A DNA stretch of 43,308 bases from assembly GCF_001613225.1 (NCBI RefSeq), contig NZ_BDBY01000021.1:1-43308 (forward strand), in the 5' to 3' direction. The position numbers and the translations under genes were made by a program. Positions 34,241-42,319 of the stretch are shown piece by piece; the first letter of the stretch is position 1, and the number at the start of each line of letters is the position of its first letter. A model generated the notes under the pieces. That model worked only from the letters and a program-made list of their open reading frames with translations. It made no database searches and was not told where the DNA came from. The stretch comes from Nocardia pseudovaccinii NBRC 100343. Its GTDB lineage: Bacteria > Actinomycetota > Actinomycetes > Mycobacteriales > Mycobacteriaceae.

Positions 34241-35149
34241 TCACACCGGCGAATTCCACGGCACCAGTACGATTTTCCCGCGGACGCGCCCGGATTCGCT
34301 CAGCTGATGGGCCTTGACCGCCTCGGCCATCGGCAGCACCTGATCGATCTCCACGTGCAACCGGCCCGCCTCGAACAGGGCGGCCAGCTCGCCCAGATCC
34401 CGGCCGGACGGTTCGACATAGAGCCGCTCGTACCGCGGATCGTCCTCGGCATCATTGCCCTGCGCGTCGATCAGGCGACCGTCCGCGGCGAGCACCGCCA
34501 GCGACCGCGATCCGTAATCACCGCCGACGAGATCGAAAACAACATCGACATCACCCACCGCCTCCTCGAAATCGGTTGTCGTGTAATCGATCACCTCATC
34601 CGCGCCGATCTCCCGCAGGAATTCGTGGTTGGTGGCACGAGCCGTGCCGATCACATACGCGCCGCGGTCCTTGGCGATCTGCACCGCGAAATGTCCGACA
34701 CCACCGGCCGCCGCATGTACCAGCACCCGTTGTCCGGCAACGACTTCGGTGAGTCCCTGCCAGGCGGTCAGCACCGCGGTCGGCACGGCGGCCGCGTGGA
34801 TGTGATCGAGAATCGCCGGTTTCAGTGCGAGGTTATCCGCCTGCGCCACAACGTATTCCGCATAGCCGCCGGACCGGCTGAGCACCATGCCGTAGACCTC
34901 GTCGCCGACCCGGAATTGCTCGACCCCGGCGCCGACCTCGGCGACGAGCCCGGACACATCGAAGCCCAGGGTGAACGGCGGATCCCCGAGTTTGCGCACC
35001 AGCCCGGACCGCAGCTTCCAGTCCGCCGCATTCATACCGGTGGCGGCGACTTGCACCACCACCTCGCCCGGTCCGGCGCTCGGCCGATCGACCTCGACGA
35101 CTTCCAGGACCTCGGGACCACCGAATGTTTGTTGCGTGATTGCGAGCAT
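34241..35149 (-). CDS. Zinc-free quinone-type NADPH oxidoreductase (MDR)
   Basis: The 302-residue protein is a medium-chain dehydrogenase of the quinone oxidoreductase kind. It has GPGEVVVQVAATGMNAADWKLRSG, PFTLGFDVSGLVAEVG, the nucleotide-binding GGVGHFAVQIAKDRGAYVIGTA and IDYTTTDF. No zinc-ligand cysteine set is seen. The ATG at 35149 gives the usual start (MLAITQQTFGGPEVL). It is divergent from an HxlR regulator across 49 bases that contain a dyad, so redox or electrophile control is likely. Confidence 0.88.
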   Translation of the reverse strand: MLAITQQTFGGPEVLEVVEVDRPSAGPGEVVVQVAATGMNAADWKLRSGLVRKLGDPPFTLGFDVSGLVAEVGAGVEQFRVGDEVYGMVLSRSGGYAEYVVAQADNLALKPAILDHIHAAAVPTAVLTAWQGLTEVVAGQRVLVHAAAGGVGHFAVQIAKDRGAYVIGTARATNHEFLREIGADEVIDYTTTDFEEAVGDVDVVFDLVGGDYGSRSLAVLAADGRLIDAQGNDAEDDPRYERLYVEPSGRDLGELAALFEAGRLHVEIDQVLPMAEAVKAHQLSESGRVRGKIVLVPWNSPV

Positions 35150-35166
35150 GCCACCGATTCTGCGGT

Positions 35167-35183
35167 CCCTTAGTATCCAAGGG
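35167..35183. promoter_or_regulatory. Dyad between HxlR and oxidoreductase genes
   Basis: CCCTT and AAGGG are perfect 5-bp arms around a seven-base centre (AGTATCC). The site lies in the middle of the 49-base divergent gap and is the likely HxlR operator. Confidence 0.45.
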
Positions 35184-35198
35184 AAAGAAGGCACTTCA

Positions 35199-35633
35199 AT
35201 GATCCCGAGGTACCCGATGGATACCATCGTCGACTGGTCCGGCTCCGACAACCTGGTCAAGAGCTATCTGGCCAACTGCCCGGCACGCGAAGTGCTAACG
35301 GTGCTCGCCGACAAATGGGTGCTGCTGGTCCTCGGCGTGCTGCGCATGGCGGGCGGGCCGGTGCGCTTCAACGATCTGCGCCGTCGACTCGACGGCATCA
35401 CCCAGAAGATGCTCACCCGCACCCTGCGCAACCTCGAGCGCGACGGGCTGGTCCGCCGCGCGGTCTACCCGACCGTCCCACCGCGCGTCGAGTACTCGCT
35501 GACCGATCTGGGTACCAGCCTCGGCGAGCTCAGCCACGCGATGGGGGTCTGGTCGGTGCGGCACCACAGCGAAATCCTCGCCGCCCGTGACGAATTCGAC
35601 ACGCGCGCGGCAACCGACCCGGAACCCGTCTGA
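35199..35633 (+). CDS. HxlR-family transcriptional regulator
   Basis: The 144-residue protein has the HxlR winged helix: CPAREVLTVLADKWVLLVLGVLRMAGGPVRFNDLRRRLDGITQKMLTRTLRNLERDGLVRRAVYPTVPPRVEYSLTDLG. It has a cysteine (C27, in ANCPAR) at the start of the domain, where thiol-sensing members carry their reactive cysteine. The ATG at 35199 has AAGAAGG eight bases upstream; a second ATG at 35217 is possible. It probably controls the divergent oxidoreductase gene. Its stop is five bases from the convergent ABC transporter stop. Confidence 0.88.
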   Translation: MIPRYPMDTIVDWSGSDNLVKSYLANCPAREVLTVLADKWVLLVLGVLRMAGGPVRFNDLRRRLDGITQKMLTRTLRNLERDGLVRRAVYPTVPPRVEYSLTDLGTSLGELSHAMGVWSVRHHSEILAARDEFDTRAATDPEPV

Positions 35634-35638
35634 ACGCG

Positions 35639-37399
35639 TCAGGCGGCTTGGAGGAGGTCGCCGCCGGAGGCCAGGGCGGCGTAGCGGCCGTCGGAGTCCA
35701 TGAGCTCGCGGTGGGTACCGCGTTCGATGATCCGGCCGCGGTCGAGCACGACGATCTGGTCGGCGTCGCGGACGGTGGAGAGCCGGTGCGCGATGGTGAT
35801 GGTGGTTCGGCCTTCGGACAGCGCGTCGATCGCGGCCTGCACCTCCTGCTCGGTCCGGTTGTCCAGGGCACTGGTGGCCTCGTCGAGTACCAGGATCGGC
35901 GGATTGCGCAGGATCACCCGCGCCACCGCCAAACGCTGCTTCTCACCGCCGGAGAACCGATAGCCGCGCTCGCCGACCAGCGTGTCGTAACCGTCCGGCA
36001 GGCTCGCGATATGGTCGTGGATCTGCGCGGCCCGCGCCGCGGCGTACAACTCCTCATCGGTCGCATCGGGTTTGGCGAAGCGCAGATTGTCCGCGACCGA
36101 GGCATGGAACAGATAGGTCTCCTGCGATACCACACCGACGGCTGCGGCGAGATCGGCAAAGGACAAGTCCCGCACATCGATTCCATCGATCTCGACCCGT
36201 CCGGATGTCACATCGTAGAGTCGCGCCACCAGGTAGCCGAGTGTGGTCTTGCCCGAACCGGTTTCGCCGACAATAGCCAGACTGGACCCGGCGGGCACGG
36301 AGATGTCGATGTCCTGCAATACATCCCGCGTACCGGATCCGTACGTGAAGTACACGTGCTCGAAGCGGACCGCGCCCTTGACGCCCGAATCCGGTACCGG
36401 CACAGGCGTTATCGGTTCCTCGATATCCGGCTTCAGGTCCAGGTATTCGAAGATCCGACCGAACAGCGACATGGAACTCTGCACCTCGACACCGGTGTAC
36501 AGCAGCTGCACCATCGGCCGCAACAGGCTGGACTGCAGGGTCGTGAAGGCGACAAGGGTGCCGATCGACACCAGCGGATGCCCAGCCGCCACGGTCGATC
36601 CCGCCGCCCAGTAGACGATCGCTGGCATTGCCGCCATGACGATCTGAATCGTCGACTGCCGCCACCGTCCGGCCATGCCGGACCGGATCTCCAGGTCCAC
36701 CAGCCCGCGTGACTCCTGCGCGAAATCGTCGACCAGCGCGGGCGAGCGGCCCATCGTGCGTCCGAGCAGAATGCCGCTCACCGAGAGCGATTCCTCCACG
36801 ATCGCCGACATGCCCGCCAATTTCTGCTGCCGCTGCGCGGTGATCTTCCTGCGTTCGTCGCCGACCCGCCTGCTGATCCAGACGAAGAACGGCAGCATGA
36901 TCAGTGAGACCGAGGTGAGCCGCCAGTCGAGAGCGATCATGGCGATCACCGAGGCGGTCACGGTGGTGAAGTTCGAGACCAATGAGGTCGCGGTCGAGGT
37001 GACCGTCGATTGCATGCCGCCGATATCGTTGGCGATCCGCGACTGCACTTCGCCGGTGCGGGTGGTCGTGAAGAACGACAACGGCATTCGCTGCAACTGC
37101 GCATACACCGCGGAGCGCAGATCGTGCATGACCTCTTGACCGACCGCAGTGGAAATGTAGGTCTGGAGCACGCCGAAGATGCTCGTGAGTGCGGCGACCG
37201 CGACCATGCCTGCCGCGAGTGCGGTCAGCAGACCGGTGCGGCCGTGTGGCAGAGCGTCGTCGAGGATGCCGCGCAGCATGAACGGTGATGCCAGCGCGAC
37301 CAGTGACGACAAACCGACGAGCGCGGCGACCAGCGCCAGGCGCGCGCGATAAGGGCGAAACAGCCGGACGATCCGGCGAAGTTGATGTGGGGGCTGCAT
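35639..37399 (-). CDS. ABC exporter half-transporter (permease-ATPase)
   Basis: The 586-residue protein has an exporter membrane domain (six helices, residues 20-300) and an ATPase domain (345-586). The ATPase has Walker A GETGSGKT at 378-385, the signature FSGGEKQR at 482-489, Walker B ILVLDE at 502-507 and an AHRLST switch. It works as a dimer, and relatives pump drugs, lipids or peptides. The ATG at 37399 follows a perfect AAGGAGG; the frame is open further upstream but lacks similarity there. It is divergent from a MarR gene with an operator-like dyad between them, which suggests ligand-induced efflux. Confidence 0.9.
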   Translation of the reverse strand: MQPPHQLRRIVRLFRPYRARLALVAALVGLSSLVALASPFMLRGILDDALPHGRTGLLTALAAGMVAVAALTSIFGVLQTYISTAVGQEVMHDLRSAVYAQLQRMPLSFFTTTRTGEVQSRIANDIGGMQSTVTSTATSLVSNFTTVTASVIAMIALDWRLTSVSLIMLPFFVWISRRVGDERRKITAQRQQKLAGMSAIVEESLSVSGILLGRTMGRSPALVDDFAQESRGLVDLEIRSGMAGRWRQSTIQIVMAAMPAIVYWAAGSTVAAGHPLVSIGTLVAFTTLQSSLLRPMVQLLYTGVEVQSSMSLFGRIFEYLDLKPDIEEPITPVPVPDSGVKGAVRFEHVYFTYGSGTRDVLQDIDISVPAGSSLAIVGETGSGKTTLGYLVARLYDVTSGRVEIDGIDVRDLSFADLAAAVGVVSQETYLFHASVADNLRFAKPDATDEELYAAARAAQIHDHIASLPDGYDTLVGERGYRFSGGEKQRLAVARVILRNPPILVLDEATSALDNRTEQEVQAAIDALSEGRTTITIAHRLSTVRDADQIVVLDRGRIIERGTHRELMDSDGRYAALASGGDLLQAA

Positions 37400-37447
37400 A
37401 GGCGCCTCCTTCCGAGGACTATGTCGTGAAACTGAGCATGACTCATA

Positions 37448-37464
37448 ATTGTTCCCAAAACAAT
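37448..37464. promoter_or_regulatory. Dyad between MarR and ABC exporter genes
   Basis: ATTGTT and AACAAT are perfect arms around CCCAA. The symmetry extends outward imperfectly (ACTCAT on the left, GAGT on the right). It overlaps a CATAAT box at 37444-37449 and sits just before a TATGCT box at 37469-37474. This is a good MarR operator candidate. Confidence 0.6.
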
Positions 37465-37480
37465 GAGTTATGCTCAACAA

Positions 37481-37963
37481 ATGGATATCATGCTCGATCC
37501 CGACCTCCCCGAGCTGTTCCTGCGCACCGCGAAACGCATCCGCCGCAACCAGGTCGCGCGACTCGCCCCCCTGGGCATTACCCCAGGTCAGGCCCGTGCT
37601 CTCCGTATTTTCGGCCACCACGACGAGCCCCTGCGGATGGCGGCAATCGCCGACCACCTCGGCATCGTGCCGCGATCCGCCACCACCGTCGTCGATGCGC
37701 TCGAAACCGCGGGCCTGGTCTCGCGCGCGCCCGACCCGACCAACCGCCGCTCGACCCTGGTGACGCTGACCGACTCCGGCCGAGCCGCGCTCTCCCAGAT
37801 GGCCGCTGCCCGCCGTGCGGCCGCCGAGGAGGTCTTCGCCGCCCTGAGCGCCGAGCAGCGCACAACGCTTCGCGAGTTGCTTGCGGCACTCGATTCGGAG
37901 GCGTCGGCCGGGACTTCCACGGGGACGAACATCTCGTTGACTTCCCCGCCGCCCCGAGGCTGA
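37481..37963 (+). CDS. MarR-family transcriptional regulator
   Basis: The 160-residue protein has a MarR winged helix: LGITPGQARALRIFGHHDEPLRMAAIADHLGIVPRSATTVVDALETAGLVSRAPDPTNRRSTLVTLTDSG, followed by a dimer helix. The ATG at 37481 lies six bases after a TATGCT box, so a leaderless start there is preferred. An in-frame ATG at 37463 overlaps the operator dyad and would add six residues. It probably represses the divergent ABC exporter and itself. The C-terminal 15 residues are low-complexity and may be altered, since the next sequence is a decayed gene. Confidence 0.88.
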   Translation: MDIMLDPDLPELFLRTAKRIRRNQVARLAPLGITPGQARALRIFGHHDEPLRMAAIADHLGIVPRSATTVVDALETAGLVSRAPDPTNRRSTLVTLTDSGRAALSQMAAARRAAAEEVFAALSAEQRTTLRELLAALDSEASAGTSTGTNISLTSPPPRG

Positions 37964-38056
37964 ATTGGGGCATGTTGGACTTGCCCGCCGGTCCGATTGC
38001 GAAGGTGCGGACCGGAATTGCCGCCGGAGCACGGACCTGCTTCCGGTTGCGCGGGG

Positions 38057-38514
38057 TTCGATGGTGGGCGCACCCGCTTCTATGCCACCGGCGAACCGGG
38101 TGCCGCATCACTCGGCGTGATTCGGCTCGAGACCGGAACCATCGTGGTCTTCGATCATGCGCTCTGGCACGACGGCGAACCGGTCACCCACGGCATGAAG
38201 TGGGTGATGCGTACCGACGTGCTCTAAGAGCGGGAGCAATACGCCGCCTCATCGGACGGGATCCTGCGCGGACACGATGGGTATGTATGGAGCGTCGCGG
38301 CATGCGCTGACGGCACGCTTGCTACCGCTCCTCGCGACCGCACCATCCGGATCTGGGAGCCGACTGGCGATGGCTACGCCCAGCGGCGCACGCTGCGCGG
38401 TCACGACAGTTCGGTGACCACCCTGCTCGCGCATCCGAACGGGGAACTATGGAGCGGGTCGCGCGACGGCGCCGTCCGTCATACGACGGAACCGTGCGCC
38501 TGTGGCGGATTTGA
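38057..38514 (+). pseudogene. Decayed 2OG-Fe(II) oxygenase-WD40 fusion gene
   Basis: One frame encodes the end of a 2-oxoglutarate/iron oxygenase: FDGGRTRFY, then TIVVFDHALWHDGEPVTHGMKWVMRTDVL with the distal iron histidine and a 2OG-binding basic residue. It is stopped by TAA at 38225. The same frame then continues as EREQYAASSDGILRGHDGYVWSV, DRTIRIWEP and LRGHDSSVTTLL, which are WD40 repeats. A 2-base frame change near 38480 leads to DGTVRLWRI and a TGA at 38512. CTC-TAA-GAG would be CTC-TAC-GAG (L-Y-E) in a working gene. The oxygenase's first metal motif (HxD) is missing upstream, so the 5' part is deleted. Bases 37964-38056 have no recognisable coding similarity. Confidence 0.75.
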
Positions 38515-38522
38515 CCGATAAC

Positions 38523-39377
38523 TCAGGCGGGGTGGGTGTTTTCGGCCGCGGTTACTACGTGGCGCATGAGGAGGGCGGTGGTTACCGGGCCGATGCCGCC
38601 GGGGACGGGGCTGAGGGCGGCGGCTTTGCCGCGAACGGTTTCCGCGGCTACGTCGCCGACGATTTTGCCGTCGGGGGCTTCGTTTGTGCCCACGTCGATG
38701 ACGGTGGCGCCCTCGCGAATGTGTTTCCCGGTGACCAGGCCGATGCGGCCGGCGGCGGCGACCACGATATCGGCGGCGGAGGTGACGGCGGGGAGGTCCG
38801 TAGTGCGGGAATGGCAGATGGTGACGGTGGCGTTTTCGGCGAGCAGGAGTTGAGCGAGGGGCTTACCGACGATATTGGAGCGGCCGACGACGGCGACATG
38901 CCGTCCGGCAAGCGGGATTTCGTGATGCTTCAGTAGTTCGACGACGGCCTCGGAGGTGGCGGGCACGAAGCCGTCCAGGCCGGAGGCGAGCAGGCCGAGC
39001 GAGAGCGGGCTGACGCCGTCGACGTCCTTGTCGGCCGCGATGGCGGAGCTGACATCGTCGAGGGTGACACCGGCGGGCAGCGGGGTCTGCAGCATGATCG
39101 CGTCGACCGCGGTGTCCGCGCCGCGGGCGGTGAGTTCGCCGCGGATCCGCTCGATGCTCGCGTCGGCACCGAGTTCGATGGTGTCGCAGGCGATTCCGAG
39201 ACGTTCGGCGGCCTTACGCAGCGAATTCACGTACCACGCACTGGCGGGATCGTCATTGGCCACGATCAGGGCCAGGCGCGGCGCGGTTCCGCTCGCGGTG
39301 AGCGCGGCGGCGCGCTGCTTGGTGTCGGCGTTGATGGCGGCGGCGAGTTCCTTGCCGGACAGCGAAACGGTATCCAC
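38523..39377 (-). CDS. FolD-family paralogue lacking the catalytic lysine
   Basis: The 284-residue protein has the FolD fold: PASAWYVNSLRKAAERLG, KDVDGVSPLSLGLL, VVGRSNIVGKPLAQLLL and VPGGIGPVTTALLMRH. In active methylene-THF dehydrogenase/cyclohydrolases the first segment reads YVxxKxKA; here it is YVNSLRKA, so the catalytic lysine is leucine (L53). The PCTPxG substrate-loop motif is also changed (PATSEA). The NADP site looks intact. It may be a dehydrogenase only, or act on another substrate; a normal folD is expected elsewhere. The GTG at 39377 lies eight bases after a TAAGGT box. Confidence 0.8.
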   Translation of the reverse strand: MDTVSLSGKELAAAINADTKQRAAALTASGTAPRLALIVANDDPASAWYVNSLRKAAERLGIACDTIELGADASIERIRGELTARGADTAVDAIMLQTPLPAGVTLDDVSSAIAADKDVDGVSPLSLGLLASGLDGFVPATSEAVVELLKHHEIPLAGRHVAVVGRSNIVGKPLAQLLLAENATVTICHSRTTDLPAVTSAADIVVAAAGRIGLVTGKHIREGATVIDVGTNEAPDGKIVGDVAAETVRGKAAALSPVPGGIGPVTTALLMRHVVTAAENTHPA

Positions 39378-39583
39378 GTTGTCACACCTTATCGGCTGCA
39401 CCGCACGGCCGGTTTCGGCGGGCACCCCGCGCGCCACCCGGTTTACCCGAATGCCGGAAACAACGCCTGGCAATTACCCGATTATGGCCGTTACCAGTCG
39501 TATCGTGGTTGTGCTTACCAATGGCTAACTGTCAGCTCACCTACCGGAAGCCCCGTTTCACGCGTGGAAAGGTGTCGACTGTA

Positions 39584-40456
39584 GTGAAGATCTCGAGGCA
39601 TTGGAAACTATGGGTCGCGACCGCGTTCGCGGCCGCGACCACCACCGGACTATCCGGCGCACCCGCCGTCGCGGCGCCGGAAAACGACGCCCTCTACAAC
39701 TCCGCCCAGCGCGCCTTCACCGACGGCGACGACGCCGCAGGCCGCGCCGAACTCCGACAGCTGATCGCCGCCGACCCGGCCGATGCCGAGGCCCTTTCGC
39801 TGCAGGCGATCTGGTCGCATTACGCCAATGATTTGCCCGCCATGGCCGATGCACTGGTCCGCCTCAATGCCATCGACCCGGCAATGGCTCAGGGCACCAA
39901 TAACGTGCTCGGCGCGATCGGCGCCGCGGTCGCCACCCTGCCGAATCCGCTGCCTTCGATCGTCGGACCGCAGACCGGAATCGTGGTGCTCGGCTACGGC
40001 CTGCTCCCGGACGGTTCGCTGCGCCCCGAACTGGTCAACCGGCTGACCGCGGCGTGGTTGCAGGCGGTCGCCTCGCCACTTTCACCGATCGTGGTCACCG
40101 GCGGAAACCCGCAGAACGGGATCACCGAGGCCGAGGCCATGCGGGCCTGGCTGGTCGGCAAGGGGCTGCCCGCAACCCGGATCAATGTCGAGAGCCGAGC
40201 CGGATCGACGGTGCAGAACGCACTGTTCAGCACCGAGATGCTGCGCGATGTCGGCGCGAACAGCGCGGTCGTGGTGACCTCGCCGAACCACATCCGGCGC
40301 GCGGTCGCCGATTTCATTGTCGCGGGCACTCGCGTGGTCGGGGCGACCACCTCACTCGAGCAACTGGTATCGCAGTTGCCGCCGCCCAGCAGGCAGGCGC
40401 AGCGCGGCATCTACCTGGACGCGACACGGACGTTCCAGCTCGCCACCGCACGCTGA
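39584..40456 (+). CDS. Exported DUF218 (YdcF/SanA-like) protein
   Basis: The 290-residue protein has a signal peptide (HWKLWVATAFAAATTTGLSGAPAVAAPE), a short TPR-like helical segment (about 35-110), and a DUF218 domain. The latter shows TGIVVLGYGLLPDGSLRPELVNRL, IVVTGGNPQNGITEAEAMRAWLVGKG, ESRAGSTVQNALFS and AVVVTSPNHIRRA. Relatives affect envelope integrity and bind SAM-like or nucleotide ligands, but the reaction is not settled. The GTG at 39584 is chosen from the signal peptide position and a GGAAAGG site ten bases upstream; GTG at 39572 is an alternative. Confidence 0.85.
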   Translation: MKISRHWKLWVATAFAAATTTGLSGAPAVAAPENDALYNSAQRAFTDGDDAAGRAELRQLIAADPADAEALSLQAIWSHYANDLPAMADALVRLNAIDPAMAQGTNNVLGAIGAAVATLPNPLPSIVGPQTGIVVLGYGLLPDGSLRPELVNRLTAAWLQAVASPLSPIVVTGGNPQNGITEAEAMRAWLVGKGLPATRINVESRAGSTVQNALFSTEMLRDVGANSAVVVTSPNHIRRAVADFIVAGTRVVGATTSLEQLVSQLPPPSRQAQRGIYLDATRTFQLATAR

Positions 40457-40463
40457 GCGCGAC

Positions 40464-40516
40464 GGGTCCGAGCGTGCTGAAATGACATAATTCGCGCAAT
40501 GTGCACGCTCGGACCC
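40464..40516. promoter_or_regulatory. 14-bp perfect inverted repeat around a -10 box
   Basis: GGGTCCGAGCGTGC (40464-40477) and its exact complement (40503-40516) enclose 25 bases that include CATAAT (40486-40491). The left arm starts eight bases after the DUF218 gene stop. It may be an operator for the methyltransferase gene or a terminator of the gene before; there is no U tract. Confidence 0.5.
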
Positions 40517-40548
40517 ACCGCACCCCGTCCACACGGCACGATATCCCG

Positions 40549-41349
40549 ATGACACCAACCGGAGATGTGGTCGCGCAGCTGCGCGCGGCCGGCTGTGTAT
40601 TCGCCGAGGACGAGGCGCGGTTGCTCATCGCCGCGGCGGCGGAGACCGGTGCCGATCTCAGCGACTTGGTCGCACAACGGGTTTCCGGAACACCGCTGGA
40701 ATACCTACTGGGCTGGACCGAATTCCACGGCATCCGCGTCGCGGTCGCGCCGGGCGTCTTCGTACCGCGCCAGCGCACCGCCTTCCTCGTCGACGAGGCC
40801 GCCGAACTCGCCCGCGCCATGCCCGCGCACCCTGTCGTCGTCGATATATGTTGCGGCTCAGGCGCATTGGGTCTTGCGCTGGCACACACACTTGCCACCG
40901 AAGGCCGCCCGATAGAACTCGCCGCCACCGATATCGAACCCGCGGCGGTCGAATGCGCCCGCCGCAACCTCACCCCGATCGGCGCGCCCGTTTACGCGGG
41001 CGACCTTTTCGAGCCGCTCCCGCGTGAATTGTGTGGCCGAATCAATATCCTGCTCGCCAACACCCCGTATGTACCATCCGAGATGATCGCCAAGATGCCG
41101 CCGGAGGCACGCGATTACGAACCGCGCACCGCCCTCGACGGCGGACCCGATGGCCTGGATATCTTCCGCCGCGTCGTCGCCGCTGCCCGTACCTGGCTCG
41201 CGCCGGGCGGCCACCTGCTGGTCGAATCCACCGAAGCCCAGGCCCGGCCCTCGATCACCGTCCTCGCCGCGCACGGCTTCACCGGCCGCGTCGCCGAATC
41301 CGACGAGCTGTACTCCACCGTCGTCATCGGCACAAAACCGGACGCATGA
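40549..41349 (+). CDS. PrmC-related protein methyltransferase
   Basis: The 266-residue protein resembles the group of putative protein-glutamine N5-methyltransferases related to PrmC/HemK. It has an N-terminal helical domain (VVAQLRAAGCVFAEDEARLL), GTPLEYLLGWTEFHGIRVAVAPGVFVPRQRT, the SAM motif VDICCGSGALGLA (98-110) and the catalytic-type motif NTPY at 171-174 in place of NPPY. PrmC itself methylates release factors; the target of this subgroup is unknown. The ATG at 40549 gives the normal length but has no ribosome site. A GTG at 40501, about nine bases after CATAAT, would give a leaderless start and 16 more residues. Confidence 0.85.
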   Translation: MTPTGDVVAQLRAAGCVFAEDEARLLIAAAAETGADLSDLVAQRVSGTPLEYLLGWTEFHGIRVAVAPGVFVPRQRTAFLVDEAAELARAMPAHPVVVDICCGSGALGLALAHTLATEGRPIELAATDIEPAAVECARRNLTPIGAPVYAGDLFEPLPRELCGRINILLANTPYVPSEMIAKMPPEARDYEPRTALDGGPDGLDIFRRVVAAARTWLAPGGHLLVESTEAQARPSITVLAAHGFTGRVAESDELYSTVVIGTKPDA

Positions 41350-41445
41350 TTCAGATCACCACCCGACGCCGATGAAAACGGCATGGCTGCTGTCCGGTCG
41401 GGCCGGATCCGGCGTCGCGCGGCTCACCACGACGTTCTGGGGCCG

Positions 41446-42276
41446 CTACTTCTTGTGACCGGTGAACTCGTCCATCGAGTGGTACACGCCAACCGAATTC
41501 AGGAACAGATCGCGCAGTTTGATCGGCAGTAGACCGGAGATCGCCTTGTTGAGCCGGGATGTCCACGGCAGGATCACCAGCGGCGTGCCCGCCTTCATTT
41601 CCCGCCATGAGGTATCGACGACATCGTCCTGTTCGAGAATCGGCGTGAACAGGAAACCCTTTGCGCCATCGAACATTCCGGTATTGATGTAGGTCGGGCA
41701 GACCGTGGTGATCCGCACATGGTCGTGGCCCGCCTGTTCCAGCTCGATGCGCACCGAATCCGACCAGCCCAGCGCCGCCCATTTCGAGGCCGCGTACACG
41801 CTCATGCGCGGATTGGAAACCAGACCAGCCGATGACGCGATGGTCATCACGCGCGCCGTGCCCGTACCGCGCACCATCGCGGGCAGGAACTCGAGCGTAA
41901 TGTGCATCGGCGCAAGGGAATTGATCGCCATCGTCTTCTCGATGTCGGCGCGATCGGCGGTCTCCCAGAAGTAACTGTTGCCGCGCACGATGCCCGCATT
42001 GTTGATCAGGATGTCGATATCGCCGACGTCGGCGCGCACCGCCGCCGCGGCCTCGCCGATGGCGTCCTGTGCGGACACGTCGACCACATAGTGATGGATG
42101 GCGACGCCGCGACCGGACAACTCGACCGCCGTCTCCTTCAGCGCGGATTCGTTGATATCCCACAGGACCACCGCGGCCGCGCCCTCACGCACGGCACGCT
42201 CGGCGAACAGCTTGCCCAGGCCCATTGCCGCTCCCGTGACCAGGACCTTCTTATCGGCTACCGTGTCCAGTTTCAT
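41446..42276 (-). CDS. Short-chain dehydrogenase/reductase
   Basis: The 276-residue protein has the classical SDR motifs: the cofactor loop VTGAAMGLGKLFA, NNAGIV, the catalytic serine in TIASSAG and YAASK. The aspartate in LWDINES after the second strand suggests preference for NAD. A C-terminal extension (LNKAISGLLPIKLRDLFLNSVGVYHSMDEFTGHKK) is seen in actinobacterial SDRs linked to lipid or alcohol oxidation. The ATG has GAGGA five bases upstream. It follows the aldehyde dehydrogenase by 43 bases on the same strand, so the two may form an alcohol-aldehyde-acid oxidation operon. Confidence 0.88.
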   Translation of the reverse strand: MKLDTVADKKVLVTGAAMGLGKLFAERAVREGAAAVVLWDINESALKETAVELSGRGVAIHHYVVDVSAQDAIGEAAAAVRADVGDIDILINNAGIVRGNSYFWETADRADIEKTMAINSLAPMHITLEFLPAMVRGTGTARVMTIASSAGLVSNPRMSVYAASKWAALGWSDSVRIELEQAGHDHVRITTVCPTYINTGMFDGAKGFLFTPILEQDDVVDTSWREMKAGTPLVILPWTSRLNKAISGLLPIKLRDLFLNSVGVYHSMDEFTGHKK

Positions 42277-42319
42277 TCGTCCTCATCTAGATTTCGTCGT
42301 GAAATAGCTTTTGGCGCAA

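Noticed and set aside
37997..38227. 76-codon frame as an intact small gene
   Set aside because: Only its second half resembles an oxygenase C-terminus, the stop replaces a conserved tyrosine, and the frame continues as WD40 repeats after the stop, so it is part of a pseudogene.
41365..41416. GACGCCG/CGGCGTC pair and a GCCGGATCCGGC palindrome between convergent genes
   Set aside because: The arms are short and the loop long; in such GC-rich DNA this is weak evidence for a terminator.
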